From assembly GCA_029861955.1 (NCBI GenBank), contig JAOTYK010000003.1:89643-153642 (forward strand): a stretch of 64,000 nucleotides of DNA. Direction: 5' to 3'. The first letter of the stretch is position 1. Every line of letters begins with the position of its first letter. Position numbers and translations under genes: made by a program. This document shows, piece by piece, positions 34,088 through 44,400 of this stretch. The notes under the pieces are model-generated. The model ran no database searches. It had not been told where the DNA came from and saw only the letters and a program-made list of their open reading frames with translations. This DNA is from Acidobacteriota bacterium. Lineage in GTDB: Bacteria; Acidobacteriota; Polarisedimenticolia; Polarisedimenticolales; Polarisedimenticolaceae.

Positions 34088-35946
34088 CCGTCATCGCATT
34101 GATGGCCGTGCTGGCCACAGGCTTGGCCGCTGCGGCACAGATCCAGTTCAGCGACCAGACCGTCGCCGCCGGACTCGACCACAGTCCGAGCATGTATATG
34201 GATATGAGCGCCGCCGGGATGTTCGCCGGTGGCTCCGTCGCCGACTTCAACCGCGATGGCTGGCCCGATCTGTTCCTTATCGGTGGCGGCAACACGGCAG
34301 ACGCGCTGTTCCTCAACAACGGCAACGGAACCTTCACCGACCATGCCGCGACCTGGGGCGTGGACGCGATGCATCGCGGTCTGGGAACAACCGCCGGCGA
34401 CTTTAACTCGGATGGTTGGCCCGATCTGTTCGTCACAAGCGCGGGCCCCGTGAGCGGGCCGAACGCCGTTGGCATGCATCGCCTGTATCGCAACAACGGC
34501 AATGGGACCTTCACCGACATCGCATCGACCGCTGGTGTGAATCTCTCTTCGCCAACCGACTTCAACGCCACGGGCTCTGCGTTTGGTGACTACGACCTTG
34601 ATGGTGATCTCGACCTGTTCGTCTGTACCTGGGATGGCATGAACGGCAACAAGCTGTTCCGCAATAACGGTGACGAGACGTTCACCGATGAGACCACTGC
34701 CGCCGGGATCGATCAACTGTTCCATGGTTTTTCGCCACGATTTGTGGACATGAACGGCGACCGCTACCCGGAACTGCTGATCGCCGCCGATTTCGAAACC
34801 AGCCATTACTACATCAACGACACGGACGGCACCTTCACTGACGGAACCGCCGCGTCGGGAACCGGGCTCGACGAGAACGGTATGGGGACGACGGTCGCCG
34901 ACTTCAACCGCGACGGTTTGCCGGACTGGTACGTCACCTCGATCTACGCCGCGGGTGCGCGTCTGGGGAATTTCCTCTACGTCAACCAGGGCAACGACGT
35001 ATTTACAGACTTGCCCGAGTCCGCCGGGGCCAAACTGGGTGGCTGGGGTTGGGGTACCGAGGCCGTCGATTTCGATCACGACGGCTTCATCGACCTGGTC
35101 GAGACCAACGGTTGGAATAACCAATACGAGAATATTCCCGCCTTCCTCTTTCGCAACAACGGCAACCTGACGTTCACCGAGGTCCAGGGCGGCTCCGGAT
35201 TCGATCACACGGGGCAGGGCCGCTCGGTTCTGACGATCGACTATGACAAGGACGGCGACATGGATGTCGTGATTACGGCGTTCAACGAGCCCGTTACCCT
35301 GTTCCGTAACGATCTGAGCGGCACCGACATCAATTGGATCCAGATCGCACTGGACACCAGTGGAGATCCGTCGCTGTGCCCCGACGGTTATGGCGCGAAG
35401 GTCACCGCCGTCACGAATTCGGCCACGCAGTACTTCTGGATCAACGGCGGAGCCAGCTACCTCGGACGCAGTCAGCCGATAGCGCACTTCGGTCTCGGAA
35501 CGGATACCAGTGTGGACGTGACTGTCGACTGGGCGAACGGCACGGCCACGACGGCGACAGGCCTGACGGCAAATCAGATGGCCACGTTGACGCCGTCCGT
35601 TGCAGGCGCACCGGGGGAAGCCTCGATGCAGGCGGCCTACAACCAGACCACCGGAGAGATCGACGTGACCTTCAACGCGGCATGCGACGCGACGGACCAG
35701 ACGATCTACTACGGCGACCTGGCCAGCGTCTCGAGTTACGCGTACTCCGGCGCGGCCTGCTTCCGCGGAAACCTTGGAGTCACATCCTTCAATCCGGGGC
35801 TCTCTAGCGCGTTCTTCCTGATCGTCGGAACCACCGGTTTCGTCGAGGGAACCTACGGATTGGACGGCGCCGGCTTCGAACGGCCCGAACATCTGAGCGG
35901 GACCGCGTGCGATCTCCCTCAGGACCTCTCGGGTGTCTGCGACTGA
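34075..35946 (+). CDS. CRTAC1-family secreted FG-GAP/VCBS propeller with ASPIC/UnbV domain (3)
   Basis: The 623-aa protein is the third tandem member. Its signal peptide is MRSLTVIALMAVLATGLAAAA. The blades repeat the same motifs (ADFNRDGWPDLF, GDFNSDGWPDLF, VDFDHDGFIDLV, IDYDKDGDMDVV). ASPIC/UnbV lies at about 422-508 (GYGAKVTAVTNS, NGGASYLGRSQ). The C-terminal module (about 518-623) ends ERPEHLSGTACDLP then DLSGVCD. The ATG at 34075 lies inside the end of the preceding gene. The stop overlaps the next ATG by one base (TGATG). Extracellular location is expected; partner or substrate is unknown. Confidence 0.92.
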   Translation: MRSLTVIALMAVLATGLAAAAQIQFSDQTVAAGLDHSPSMYMDMSAAGMFAGGSVADFNRDGWPDLFLIGGGNTADALFLNNGNGTFTDHAATWGVDAMHRGLGTTAGDFNSDGWPDLFVTSAGPVSGPNAVGMHRLYRNNGNGTFTDIASTAGVNLSSPTDFNATGSAFGDYDLDGDLDLFVCTWDGMNGNKLFRNNGDETFTDETTAAGIDQLFHGFSPRFVDMNGDRYPELLIAADFETSHYYINDTDGTFTDGTAASGTGLDENGMGTTVADFNRDGLPDWYVTSIYAAGARLGNFLYVNQGNDVFTDLPESAGAKLGGWGWGTEAVDFDHDGFIDLVETNGWNNQYENIPAFLFRNNGNLTFTEVQGGSGFDHTGQGRSVLTIDYDKDGDMDVVITAFNEPVTLFRNDLSGTDINWIQIALDTSGDPSLCPDGYGAKVTAVTNSATQYFWINGGASYLGRSQPIAHFGLGTDTSVDVTVDWANGTATTATGLTANQMATLTPSVAGAPGEASMQAAYNQTTGEIDVTFNAACDATDQTIYYGDLASVSSYAYSGAACFRGNLGVTSFNPGLSSAFFLIVGTTGFVEGTYGLDGAGFERPEHLSGTACDLPQDLSGVCD

Positions 35947-38720
35947 TGCTCACGGCAAGAACGTGGTTCTGTGGGATGTTGCTCTGCGTGAGTTTGCTCT
36001 GTGCGAGCGCGAACGCAGGTGAGATCACGCCTCGATTGGCTCGCGCCATGGACTCTGCGGCGCCCGATGAATCCCTCCGTGTCGTCGTCCTGATGGAGGC
36101 CTACCCCGAGCAGCGACTTCTGCTCGATCAGGTTCGCAAGATGAACCGGCGCGACCGCCGAAAGCATGTCGTATCGACGTTGAAGACGACTGCAGAGCAA
36201 ACCCAGGCGACCTTGCGCGCCAGAATCTTGGCTCTGGACGCCGACGCACCGCGCCGCGTGCGCGTGCTGTGGGGCATCAACGGTCTGGCGTTCGAGGCAA
36301 CTGCGGCGGAGATCGAGCAACTCGCGCTTATTCCGGGCGTTCACTCAGTGATCCTCGACTACGGCCGTCCGCATCCAGGGTCCGACCCCGATCATGTCGA
36401 GGGCCCGACCGGCGGCGACGCTTCCGGTCCAAACCCGACCGCCACGGTACGCCCCGACGTTATTGCGATGGGGGCGCAGGACGTCTGGAACATGCTGGGC
36501 TACACCGGCAACGGAGTCATCGTCGCGGTCGTGGACACCGGGATCGATCGCACGCATCCGGACCTGGCGGATCACATCTGGACCAACCTGGGTGAGGTCG
36601 CCAACAACGCGATCGACGACGACGGTAACGGCTATGTCGACGACACCTGGGGCTGGGAGTTCTGCCTCGACAACAACGACCCGTCCGGCGGGCAGCACGG
36701 AACACAGGTGGCCGGACAGGTCGCCGGTGACGGAACCAACGGCCAGGTCACCGGCATGGCGCCCGACGCAGAGTTGATGTCGCTCGGGATTGATTGCGAC
36801 ATCCCGTCGATCGGATGGGAGGCCAGCGACTACGCGATCGCCCAGGGCGCCCACGTCATCACACAGTCGTACAGCTGGTGGTGGACCGATCAGCCCGACT
36901 ACGAGGCATTTCGTCGTCAGACCGACACGGAGCTGGCGGCGGGTGTGCTGCACGTCAACTCCGCGGGCAACGGCGGGACGATCCTGTCTGAGCGACCGAT
37001 CCCGTACAACATCTCGGCTCCATCGGGCTCGCCGGCGCCCTGGTCGCATCCCGACCAGACGATCGTCGGAGGCGTCTCGTCGGTGATCGCCGTGGGCAAC
37101 ATCAGTTTCAGCAACGACCTCATCGCGCCCTCGTCATCCATCGGTCCGGCGGCGTGGGAAGACATCATCGCCAACACCGACCCGGACTACCCACACACGA
37201 TGCCACTCGAGTTTCAGGACTACCCGTACATGAACGGCGCCCAGATGGGATTGATCAAGCCCGACGTGTCGGCGTACGGCAACGGGACGACCACGACTTG
37301 CCCGGGTTCTTCGTATTGTGGGTTCAGCGGCACGTCATCGGCGGCGCCGCACGTCTCCGGAGCAGTCGCGTTGATGTTGCAGGCCAACCCCGAGGCCACG
37401 CCGGCGGAGCTGGCGGAGGCCCTGATGACCACCGCGGAGCATCGCGGCACACCGGGCAAGAACAACCTCTACGGCAGCGGACTTGTCCAGACACTGGCGG
37501 CGGTACAGAGCGTCGAATCCGGTGTGGTCTACGTGTCCCACACGTTTGACGATTCCATCGCGGGCAATGGCGACCTGGCGCTCGACCCCGGGGAGACCGT
37601 GCAGATCCAGGTGACCGTCGAGAGTCGAACCGACGTGACGCTAGACGACCTCGAGGCGATCCTGACGACCCGTACGCCCGGTGTGACGATCCACAACCAA
37701 CGATCTACTTTCCCAAGCCTGACCCCGGCAGCGACGGTGCTCACCGATGCGCCGCATTTCTGGGTCAGCCTGGATCCGACGGCGTGCGCGACGATCGTGA
37801 CGTTCGATCTGGAGCTGCGTTACGGCGATTCGGTTCGTCGAGGATCATTCAGCCAGCGAATCGGCGACGAAGAACCCATCGCATTGCTGGACGCAGACTT
37901 CGAGTCGGCTGCGGGCTGGAGCGCGGATCCCGGTACGACCAGCCGCGGGGCGTTCGTCCGCGAAGATCCGATCGGTGTGTTTCTCGACGGGACCAGCACG
38001 CTGGGGAACCCCGAAGACGACACGACGCCCGGTGCGGGGGACACCTGCTGGGTCACCGGTAACGGTGAGCTCAACGGACCCAAGAATCAGGATAACAACG
38101 ATGTGGACGACGGGACGACGACGCTGACGTCACCGGTGTTCGGCGCGCCACACATTCTTGCGCTCGATCTGTCCTACGACCGCTGGTACTACGACAACGC
38201 AGGTGGTGGCGACTCGTTCTTTGCCGAGATCACCAACGACGGATCGAACTGGACCACGGTGGAGCAGCTGGTCGTCTCGAGCGGCGGCTGGGGTAACCAG
38301 GTGGCGGATCTTCTGCTGCTCGTGACGCCCAGCGAAACGATGCAGCTGCGATTCCGTGTCACTGACGGTGGCAGCGACTCCACCGTCGAGGGTGCCGTCG
38401 ATGAGGTGCACGTCGATGGGATGTGGGTCAACTGCCAGGACTACACACCGGTCGTGTTGCAATCGCCTAACCCCGTCGGCGACACGCTAACGGCGAACGG
38501 TGTAGGGACGCACGTGACGTTGAGCTGGCAGACTCCACCGACCGACGGCGGACACGATGCCGCCACGCTCTATCGGATTGATCGAGCGACCGTGGCCAAC
38601 GGAACCTTCGACTCGGCCGGGTCGACGACGACGACCGTCTGGCATGACATCGACGCGACCGTCGCGCCGGGAATCTATTTCTACCTTGTGACAGCCGAGA
38701 ACTCCGGGGGAAGCGAGTGA
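35946..38720 (+). CDS. Secreted subtilisin-like (S8) protease, tandem paralogue 1
   Basis: The 924-aa protein has a signal peptide (MLTARTWFCGMLLCVSLLCASANA). An inhibitor/propeptide-like domain (DESLRVVVLMEAYPEQ, VRVLWGINGLAFEA) precedes the S8 domain with D197 (VVDTGIDRTHPDLADHIW), H251 (QHGTQVAGQ) and S464 (GTSSAAPHVSG). A CARDB-like block (GNGDLALDPGETVQI) and a jelly-roll block (DADFESAAGWSADPG, WYYDNAGGGDSFFAE) follow. The terminal FN3-type module ends VTAENSGGSE. It is very similar along its full length to the next gene, a tandem duplication. The start overlaps the previous stop (TGATG) and the stop overlaps the next GTG start by 4 bp. Confidence 0.93.
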   Translation: MLTARTWFCGMLLCVSLLCASANAGEITPRLARAMDSAAPDESLRVVVLMEAYPEQRLLLDQVRKMNRRDRRKHVVSTLKTTAEQTQATLRARILALDADAPRRVRVLWGINGLAFEATAAEIEQLALIPGVHSVILDYGRPHPGSDPDHVEGPTGGDASGPNPTATVRPDVIAMGAQDVWNMLGYTGNGVIVAVVDTGIDRTHPDLADHIWTNLGEVANNAIDDDGNGYVDDTWGWEFCLDNNDPSGGQHGTQVAGQVAGDGTNGQVTGMAPDAELMSLGIDCDIPSIGWEASDYAIAQGAHVITQSYSWWWTDQPDYEAFRRQTDTELAAGVLHVNSAGNGGTILSERPIPYNISAPSGSPAPWSHPDQTIVGGVSSVIAVGNISFSNDLIAPSSSIGPAAWEDIIANTDPDYPHTMPLEFQDYPYMNGAQMGLIKPDVSAYGNGTTTTCPGSSYCGFSGTSSAAPHVSGAVALMLQANPEATPAELAEALMTTAEHRGTPGKNNLYGSGLVQTLAAVQSVESGVVYVSHTFDDSIAGNGDLALDPGETVQIQVTVESRTDVTLDDLEAILTTRTPGVTIHNQRSTFPSLTPAATVLTDAPHFWVSLDPTACATIVTFDLELRYGDSVRRGSFSQRIGDEEPIALLDADFESAAGWSADPGTTSRGAFVREDPIGVFLDGTSTLGNPEDDTTPGAGDTCWVTGNGELNGPKNQDNNDVDDGTTTLTSPVFGAPHILALDLSYDRWYYDNAGGGDSFFAEITNDGSNWTTVEQLVVSSGGWGNQVADLLLLVTPSETMQLRFRVTDGGSDSTVEGAVDEVHVDGMWVNCQDYTPVVLQSPNPVGDTLTANGVGTHVTLSWQTPPTDGGHDAATLYRIDRATVANGTFDSAGSTTTTVWHDIDATVAPGIYFYLVTAENSGGSE

Positions 38721-41485
38721 GGTGGCTCGCGGCGTTTCTCATTCTTCTTGCAACGGACGCGAGCGCCACGACGATCGACTCCAACCTGCAGCAGGCGCTG
38801 ATCCACGCCGGCCCGGATGACTTCCTGCCGGTCGTCGTGATGATGGAGGAGTTCCCGGACACGGCGGGGCGACTGGACGCGATCCGCGGGCTGAGTCGCA
38901 GCGATCGGCGGACCCGGGTTGTGACTGATATGCGTGCGCTTGCCACCCGCAGCCAGGCGCCGGTGCGCAAGCTGCTTTCCGCTTCTCCCTCGGGGGTTCG
39001 AGATGTTCGAGTCCTGTGGGGCGTCAACGGACTCGCGTTCGAAGCCAAGCCGGAGGTCATCGACTTGCTGACCTCCGTACCGGGTATCCGCCGAATCCAG
39101 CACGACGCCGGCAGCGGTCGTCCCGCAGATGGCAAGCCTGCCCTGACCGGACCCACCGGTGGGGATGCCTCGGGGCCAAATCCCGATGCCACCGTTCGCG
39201 GCGAAGTCGTCGCGATGGGAGCGAAGGACGTCTGGGATCTGCTGGGCTACACGGGCAGGGGAGCGATCGTCGCGGTGCTCGATACCGGTGTCTTTCCGGA
39301 TCACCCGGACATCGCGGATCACATCTGGACCAACCTCGGTGAGATCCCGGGCAACGCCATCGACGACGACATGAACGGTTTTGTCGACGACACCTGGGGC
39401 TGGGATTTCTGCGAAGATGACAACGATCCACGTGCCGGAAACCACGGCACCCAGGTCGCCGGTCAGGTCGCCGGTGACGGCGCCAACGGGACGGTGACGG
39501 GTATGGCGCCCGATGCCGAGCTGATGGTCCTCGGCTTCGGCTCCAGCTGCTTCGTGCCGGACTCGATGGGCTGGGAGGCCAGCGACTACGCCGTTGCAAT
39601 GGGGGCCGATATCATCACCGAGTCGTTTATCTGGCCCTACGACGAGAGCGATATGCCGGACTACGAGGGTTGGCGACGACAGACGGAAACCGAGTATGCC
39701 GCCGGTGTGATCCACGTCAACGCGGGTGGTAACGATGGCGGCAGCGCAACGCGACTCGTCCCGTACCAGATCGGCGCTCCCGCTAACAGCCCTCCACCGT
39801 GGCATCACCCCGACCAGACGTTGGTCGGCGCCCTGTCCTCGGTGATCGCCGTCGGCAACATCAGCTGGACCAATGACACGATCGCCTCGTCGTCCTCACT
39901 GGGACCGTCGGCGTGGGAGGATATCGTTGCCTATACCTGGACCGGCTACCCACACTCGTTGACGCCGTTGTTGTTTGACTACCCGTACCAGAACGGCGCT
40001 TCGATGGGGCTGATCCGGCCGGATCTTTCAGCCTACGGTAACGGAACGACCTCGATCTGCCCGGGTGGGAGTTACTGCGGATTTAGCGGGACGTCCTCCG
40101 CTACACCGCATGTCTCGGGCGCACTGGCGCTGATGCTGGAAGCCAATCCGGAGGCCACTCCGGCGGAACTGGCGGCGGCGTTGATGACGACCGCCGAACA
40201 CCGCGGCACCGCAGGAAAGAACAACGTCTACGGTACCGGCTTGCTTCAGGCCTATGAAGCGGTGCTGGCAGTCGAGTCGAGTGTCGTCTATTTCGGCCAT
40301 ACGTTCGACGACACGAGTGCAGGGAACGGCGACGGCCTGCTGGACCCCGGCGAGACCATCGAGATTCAGATCACGGCCGAGAGTCGCACCGACTCCGTGA
40401 TCTCCGATCTCGAGGCGATCCTGACGTCGTCCACCCCGGGTGTGATCGTCCACAACCAGCGGGCGACGTTCCCGGCATTGCCCGCTCGAGGCACGGCACT
40501 GACCGACGCCCCTCACTTTCGCGTCACGATCGAACCCAGCGCGTGTAGTGCGATCGTCGAGTTCGACCTGGAGTTTCGTTACGGTAGTGGATCTGTGCGT
40601 CACAGCGGTTTCAGCGTTCGCGTCGGAAAAGAAACCGCCTCGACCTTCCTCGATGCAGACTTCGAGTCGTCATCCGGCTGGACGTCCGACCCGGGATCCA
40701 CATCCAGGGGCCAGTTTGTCCGCGAAGATCCGATCGGCGTCGTCGAGGACGACAACGCCTCGGTCTATGTACAGCCCGAGGACGACACGACGACGAACCC
40801 TGGCGACACCTGCTGGGTCACCGGCAACGGCTTCCTCAGTGGTCCCAACAAGCAGGATAATAACGATGTGGATGACGGCACGGCGACGCTGACGTCGCCC
40901 GTCTTCGGTGCACCGTTCATCCTGGAGTTGAGCGCATCGTTCGATCGCTGGTACTACGACAACGCCGGTGGCGGGGACTCGTTCTTCGCCGAGGCGTCCA
41001 ACGACGGCAGCAACTGGGTCACGCTGGAGCACCTGGTCACGCCCACGGGCGATTGGGGTACGACGAATGTCGACCTGATGCCGTTGCTCGCGCCGAGCGA
41101 AACCATGCAGGTCCGGTTCCGGGTGACGGATGGTGGCAGCGACTCTACCGTCGAGGGCGCCGTCGATGAGGTGCACGTTTCCGGTGTCTGGGTCGATTGC
41201 ATCGACTACACACCGCCGGCCGCACTAGCGCCGAATGCCGTCGGAAACACACTGCTGGCATCCCGAGTGGGGGCACATGTCGAGTTGAGTTGGCAGGCCT
41301 CGCCCGTGGATGGCGGGCACGACGCGGCGACGTTGTATCGCATCGAAAGATCGTCGACGGCGAACGGAACGTTCATCGAGACCGCGTCGTCGATAACGAC
41401 CGTGGGGTACGACATCGACGGGACGACGCTGCCAGGTGTTCACTTTTATCTCGTCACGGCGGAGAATGCGGGAGGTCCCGAATGA
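38717..41485 (+). CDS. Secreted subtilisin-like (S8) protease, tandem paralogue 2
   Basis: The 922-aa protein has the same domain order as its neighbour: signal peptide (MRWLAAFLILLATDASA), propeptide (LPVVVMMEEFPD, VRVLWGVNGLAFEA), S8 domain with D189 (LDTGVFPDHPDIADHIW), H243 (NHGTQVAGQ) and S460 (GTSSATPHVSG), CARDB-like block, jelly-roll block (DADFESSSGWTSDPG), and terminal module ending VTAENAGGPE. The GTG start at 38717 overlaps the upstream stop in GTGA. Its stop overlaps the metalloprotease ATG in ATGA. Active-site residues are all kept, so both copies should be active. Confidence 0.93.
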   Translation: MRWLAAFLILLATDASATTIDSNLQQALIHAGPDDFLPVVVMMEEFPDTAGRLDAIRGLSRSDRRTRVVTDMRALATRSQAPVRKLLSASPSGVRDVRVLWGVNGLAFEAKPEVIDLLTSVPGIRRIQHDAGSGRPADGKPALTGPTGGDASGPNPDATVRGEVVAMGAKDVWDLLGYTGRGAIVAVLDTGVFPDHPDIADHIWTNLGEIPGNAIDDDMNGFVDDTWGWDFCEDDNDPRAGNHGTQVAGQVAGDGANGTVTGMAPDAELMVLGFGSSCFVPDSMGWEASDYAVAMGADIITESFIWPYDESDMPDYEGWRRQTETEYAAGVIHVNAGGNDGGSATRLVPYQIGAPANSPPPWHHPDQTLVGALSSVIAVGNISWTNDTIASSSSLGPSAWEDIVAYTWTGYPHSLTPLLFDYPYQNGASMGLIRPDLSAYGNGTTSICPGGSYCGFSGTSSATPHVSGALALMLEANPEATPAELAAALMTTAEHRGTAGKNNVYGTGLLQAYEAVLAVESSVVYFGHTFDDTSAGNGDGLLDPGETIEIQITAESRTDSVISDLEAILTSSTPGVIVHNQRATFPALPARGTALTDAPHFRVTIEPSACSAIVEFDLEFRYGSGSVRHSGFSVRVGKETASTFLDADFESSSGWTSDPGSTSRGQFVREDPIGVVEDDNASVYVQPEDDTTTNPGDTCWVTGNGFLSGPNKQDNNDVDDGTATLTSPVFGAPFILELSASFDRWYYDNAGGGDSFFAEASNDGSNWVTLEHLVTPTGDWGTTNVDLMPLLAPSETMQVRFRVTDGGSDSTVEGAVDEVHVSGVWVDCIDYTPPAALAPNAVGNTLLASRVGAHVELSWQASPVDGGHDAATLYRIERSSTANGTFIETASSITTVGYDIDGTTLPGVHFYLVTAENAGGPE

Positions 41486-44400
41486 ACATGCGCCTCCCCG
41501 TAATCGCACTCGTTCTGACGTTGTCGGTCCCGGCAGGCTACGCGGCCGGAGTGCGTCAGGAGAGTCCACTGGACGCCTACTCACGTGTTCGAGCCGGAGG
41601 CAGGATCGCCATTGCGCCAGTTCAGACGGAAGAGCGGGTCGCCGACTGGAAGACCTACGTCGACCCGCGGACCGGGATGCCGACGCTGGCCTCCGGTCGT
41701 GGCATCCAGTGGTTTACCGACGAGACGATCACGCTCGACAGATTGGAGTCGAAGGCTCGTGGGTTTCTGGCGGAGCGAGGCTGGAGCGTGCCGATGGTGC
41801 GTGACGATGAGGCCAGTTCGCAGATGCGTAAGGATCAGTGGAAGCTGGTGTTTCGTCTCGAGGTTGATGGCGTTCGCGTGGAGAACGCGCGGCTGGACTT
41901 CGTGGTTCACAATAGTCGCCTGGTGATGTTCGGGTCCACCAACTGGAAACGTCCGAAGGTTCGCGGCATCCCGCAGATCGACCCCCAGACCGCGTCACGG
42001 GCTCTCGGGACCTACCTCGATGGCCGCACAGCCGAACTCGTACCCGACGGGGATCCGGAGCTGACACTTGTCGCGGTCGAGGAAGACGGCTTGTCCCATC
42101 GGCTGATCTGGCGACTGCGGTACCGCGACCCCAACGGGCCGGCGGAGTGGGTCGGCGAGGTCGATGCCCACACCGCGCGAGTCGACGCGTTCTACGACGA
42201 CGCCCATTACGCCGGTGTTCGAGGGGGAGTGATCCCGGAGCAACCTGACGGCGATTGTGCCGCCGGTGGTTGCGAGCTCGATGACTTTCCGATGCCGTTC
42301 GCGGACTGGACCGAGTCCGGTGGTCCCAACGGCTATACGGATAGCTACGGGAACTTCGCATGTTTCGACTCGGCTGCCTCGTTCGACACGACCCTGGTAG
42401 GGCAGTACGTCGAGCTCAATGACAACTGTGGTTCGCTTCTCGAGACGGCCGGGTGCGACGGTTCTGTGCAGCTCGGAGTCAAGCAAGGCGAGAACTGCGA
42501 TATCGATCCCTTTGGCTCTCCGGGGAATACGTCGGCCGCGCGCACTGCCTACTATCACGCCAATCGCGTTGCCGAAGTCGCCCGATTTTACAACCCGGGC
42601 AATTCGTGGTTACAGGGCCGCGTCACTCTCAACAGCAACTGGAACGGCACCTGCAACGCCTCTTACGGTGGCGGTGGGATCTACGTCTATCGGCAGAGTG
42701 CGACCTGCGCCAACAGTGGAGAGATCCAGAGTGTCGTGACCCATGAGTGGGGCCACGGCTACGATCAAAACGACGGTGGCAGCTGGGACAGCACGTCGGA
42801 ATCCTACGGCGACATGGTCGCGATGTTCGCCTCGCGACAGTCTTGTTTCGCCACAGGACTATTCCTCGATGGTTCCCCGTGCACCGGCTATGGGGACACC
42901 TGCCTGAGCTGTACGGGGTTCCGAGATCACGACTGGGCGATGCGGACCGCGAACACCCCGGCAACGCCACAGGGCTTTGTGCAGGACAACTGTAACCCCG
43001 GCGGCTCCTCGCAATCGCCCTGCGGAGGCTCGGTGCACTGCGAGTCCTATCCGATTGACGAGGCGATGTGGGATCTGGCCGTGCGCGATCTACCGGCATC
43101 GGGCATCGATCCGGACAGCGCCTGGCAGCTGGCCGAGCGGCTCTGGTACTCCAGTCGCGTGGGTTCCGGCGGCGATATCTATAACTGTGCCCTTCCGGCC
43201 TCGGATAGCTGCGGCGCCGGCACCTGGTACCAGCAACTGCGGGTGGCCGACGACGATGACGCCGACCTTTCCAACGGGACGCCCCACGCAGCGGAGATCT
43301 ACGCCGCGTTCGCCCGGCACAACATCGCCTGTGGAGCTCCTGGAGATCCGGAGAACCAGAGCACGTCCTCGTGCCCGGCGTTCACGACGCCCGTGACAAA
43401 CCTGACGACGTTACCGGGTGGTACGAGCGTAAGCTGGACCCCGGTCGCGGGCGCGCAGGAGTACATCGTCTACCGCGGGGATCTCGGTTGTCAGCGGCAG
43501 CAGGTGGCCGCCGCGGTCGTTGCGGCGCCGACGACGAGTTGGGTCGATTCGGTCGGCGATCCCGACGTGACCCGCTACTACCGCGTCGCGGCGGTCGGCA
43601 GTAACCCGGTCTGTCACAGCCCGGTTTCGAACTGCGAGGCCAGTCCCATCGGGCCACGACTCCAGATGAACGCACATCGGCTGATCGAGGCCGGTGTCCA
43701 CACGAACGGTAACGGCGTGATGGATCCCGGTGAAACGATCGAGCTTCCCGTGACCCTGTTCAATGGAGGCCTTGTCGGCGCGGTCAATGTCCATGGCCGC
43801 TTGCGCGTCGTCGACGCCTCGCAGGGACGCGTGATCGAACCGGTTGCCGACTGGGCCGATATCGCGGTCGACACCGAACTCGAGTCGAACGCACCGTACT
43901 TTGAGGTGACGTTGTTCAACGATGGCATCGCTTGCGGCGATACGATCGATCTCGAGCTCGAGATGAACGCCGACGGGGCGTCGACGCGATCGACACGCTT
44001 CGATTTCACATTGGGCGAAGTCGATCGGGAGTTCTTCGAGTCGGCCAACGAGACGATGTCACGTTTCAACACGTCGCCGATCCTCTCCACGATGGAGATC
44101 ACCGAGGACACGGTCATCGGTGACCTTGACGTCTCGGTCGCGATCACCCACACGATCCCGGGTGATCTGATCGTCGAACTCAGCTCGCCGGAGGGGACGA
44201 CCGTTCGGCTCCACGATGAGTCTCCTGGTAGCGGCGGGATCAACACGACGTACGACCTGCTGACCTCGCCCGATGGTCCCGGCACGATGGCGGACTTTAA
44301 TGGCGAGTCGCTAAGCGGTACCTGGACTCTGTCGGTTCAGAACACGCAGTTCGGCGGTGGTAATGGGACCTTCAACAACTGGACGCTGCACGTGTCCTCG

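Noticed and set aside
34027..35892. Minus-strand open frame of 621 aa opposite the third CRTAC1 gene
   Set aside because: It is an antisense shadow: its repeats (for example VVIVDRQ, VEVGDR) are mirror images of the FG-GAP blades on the plus strand.
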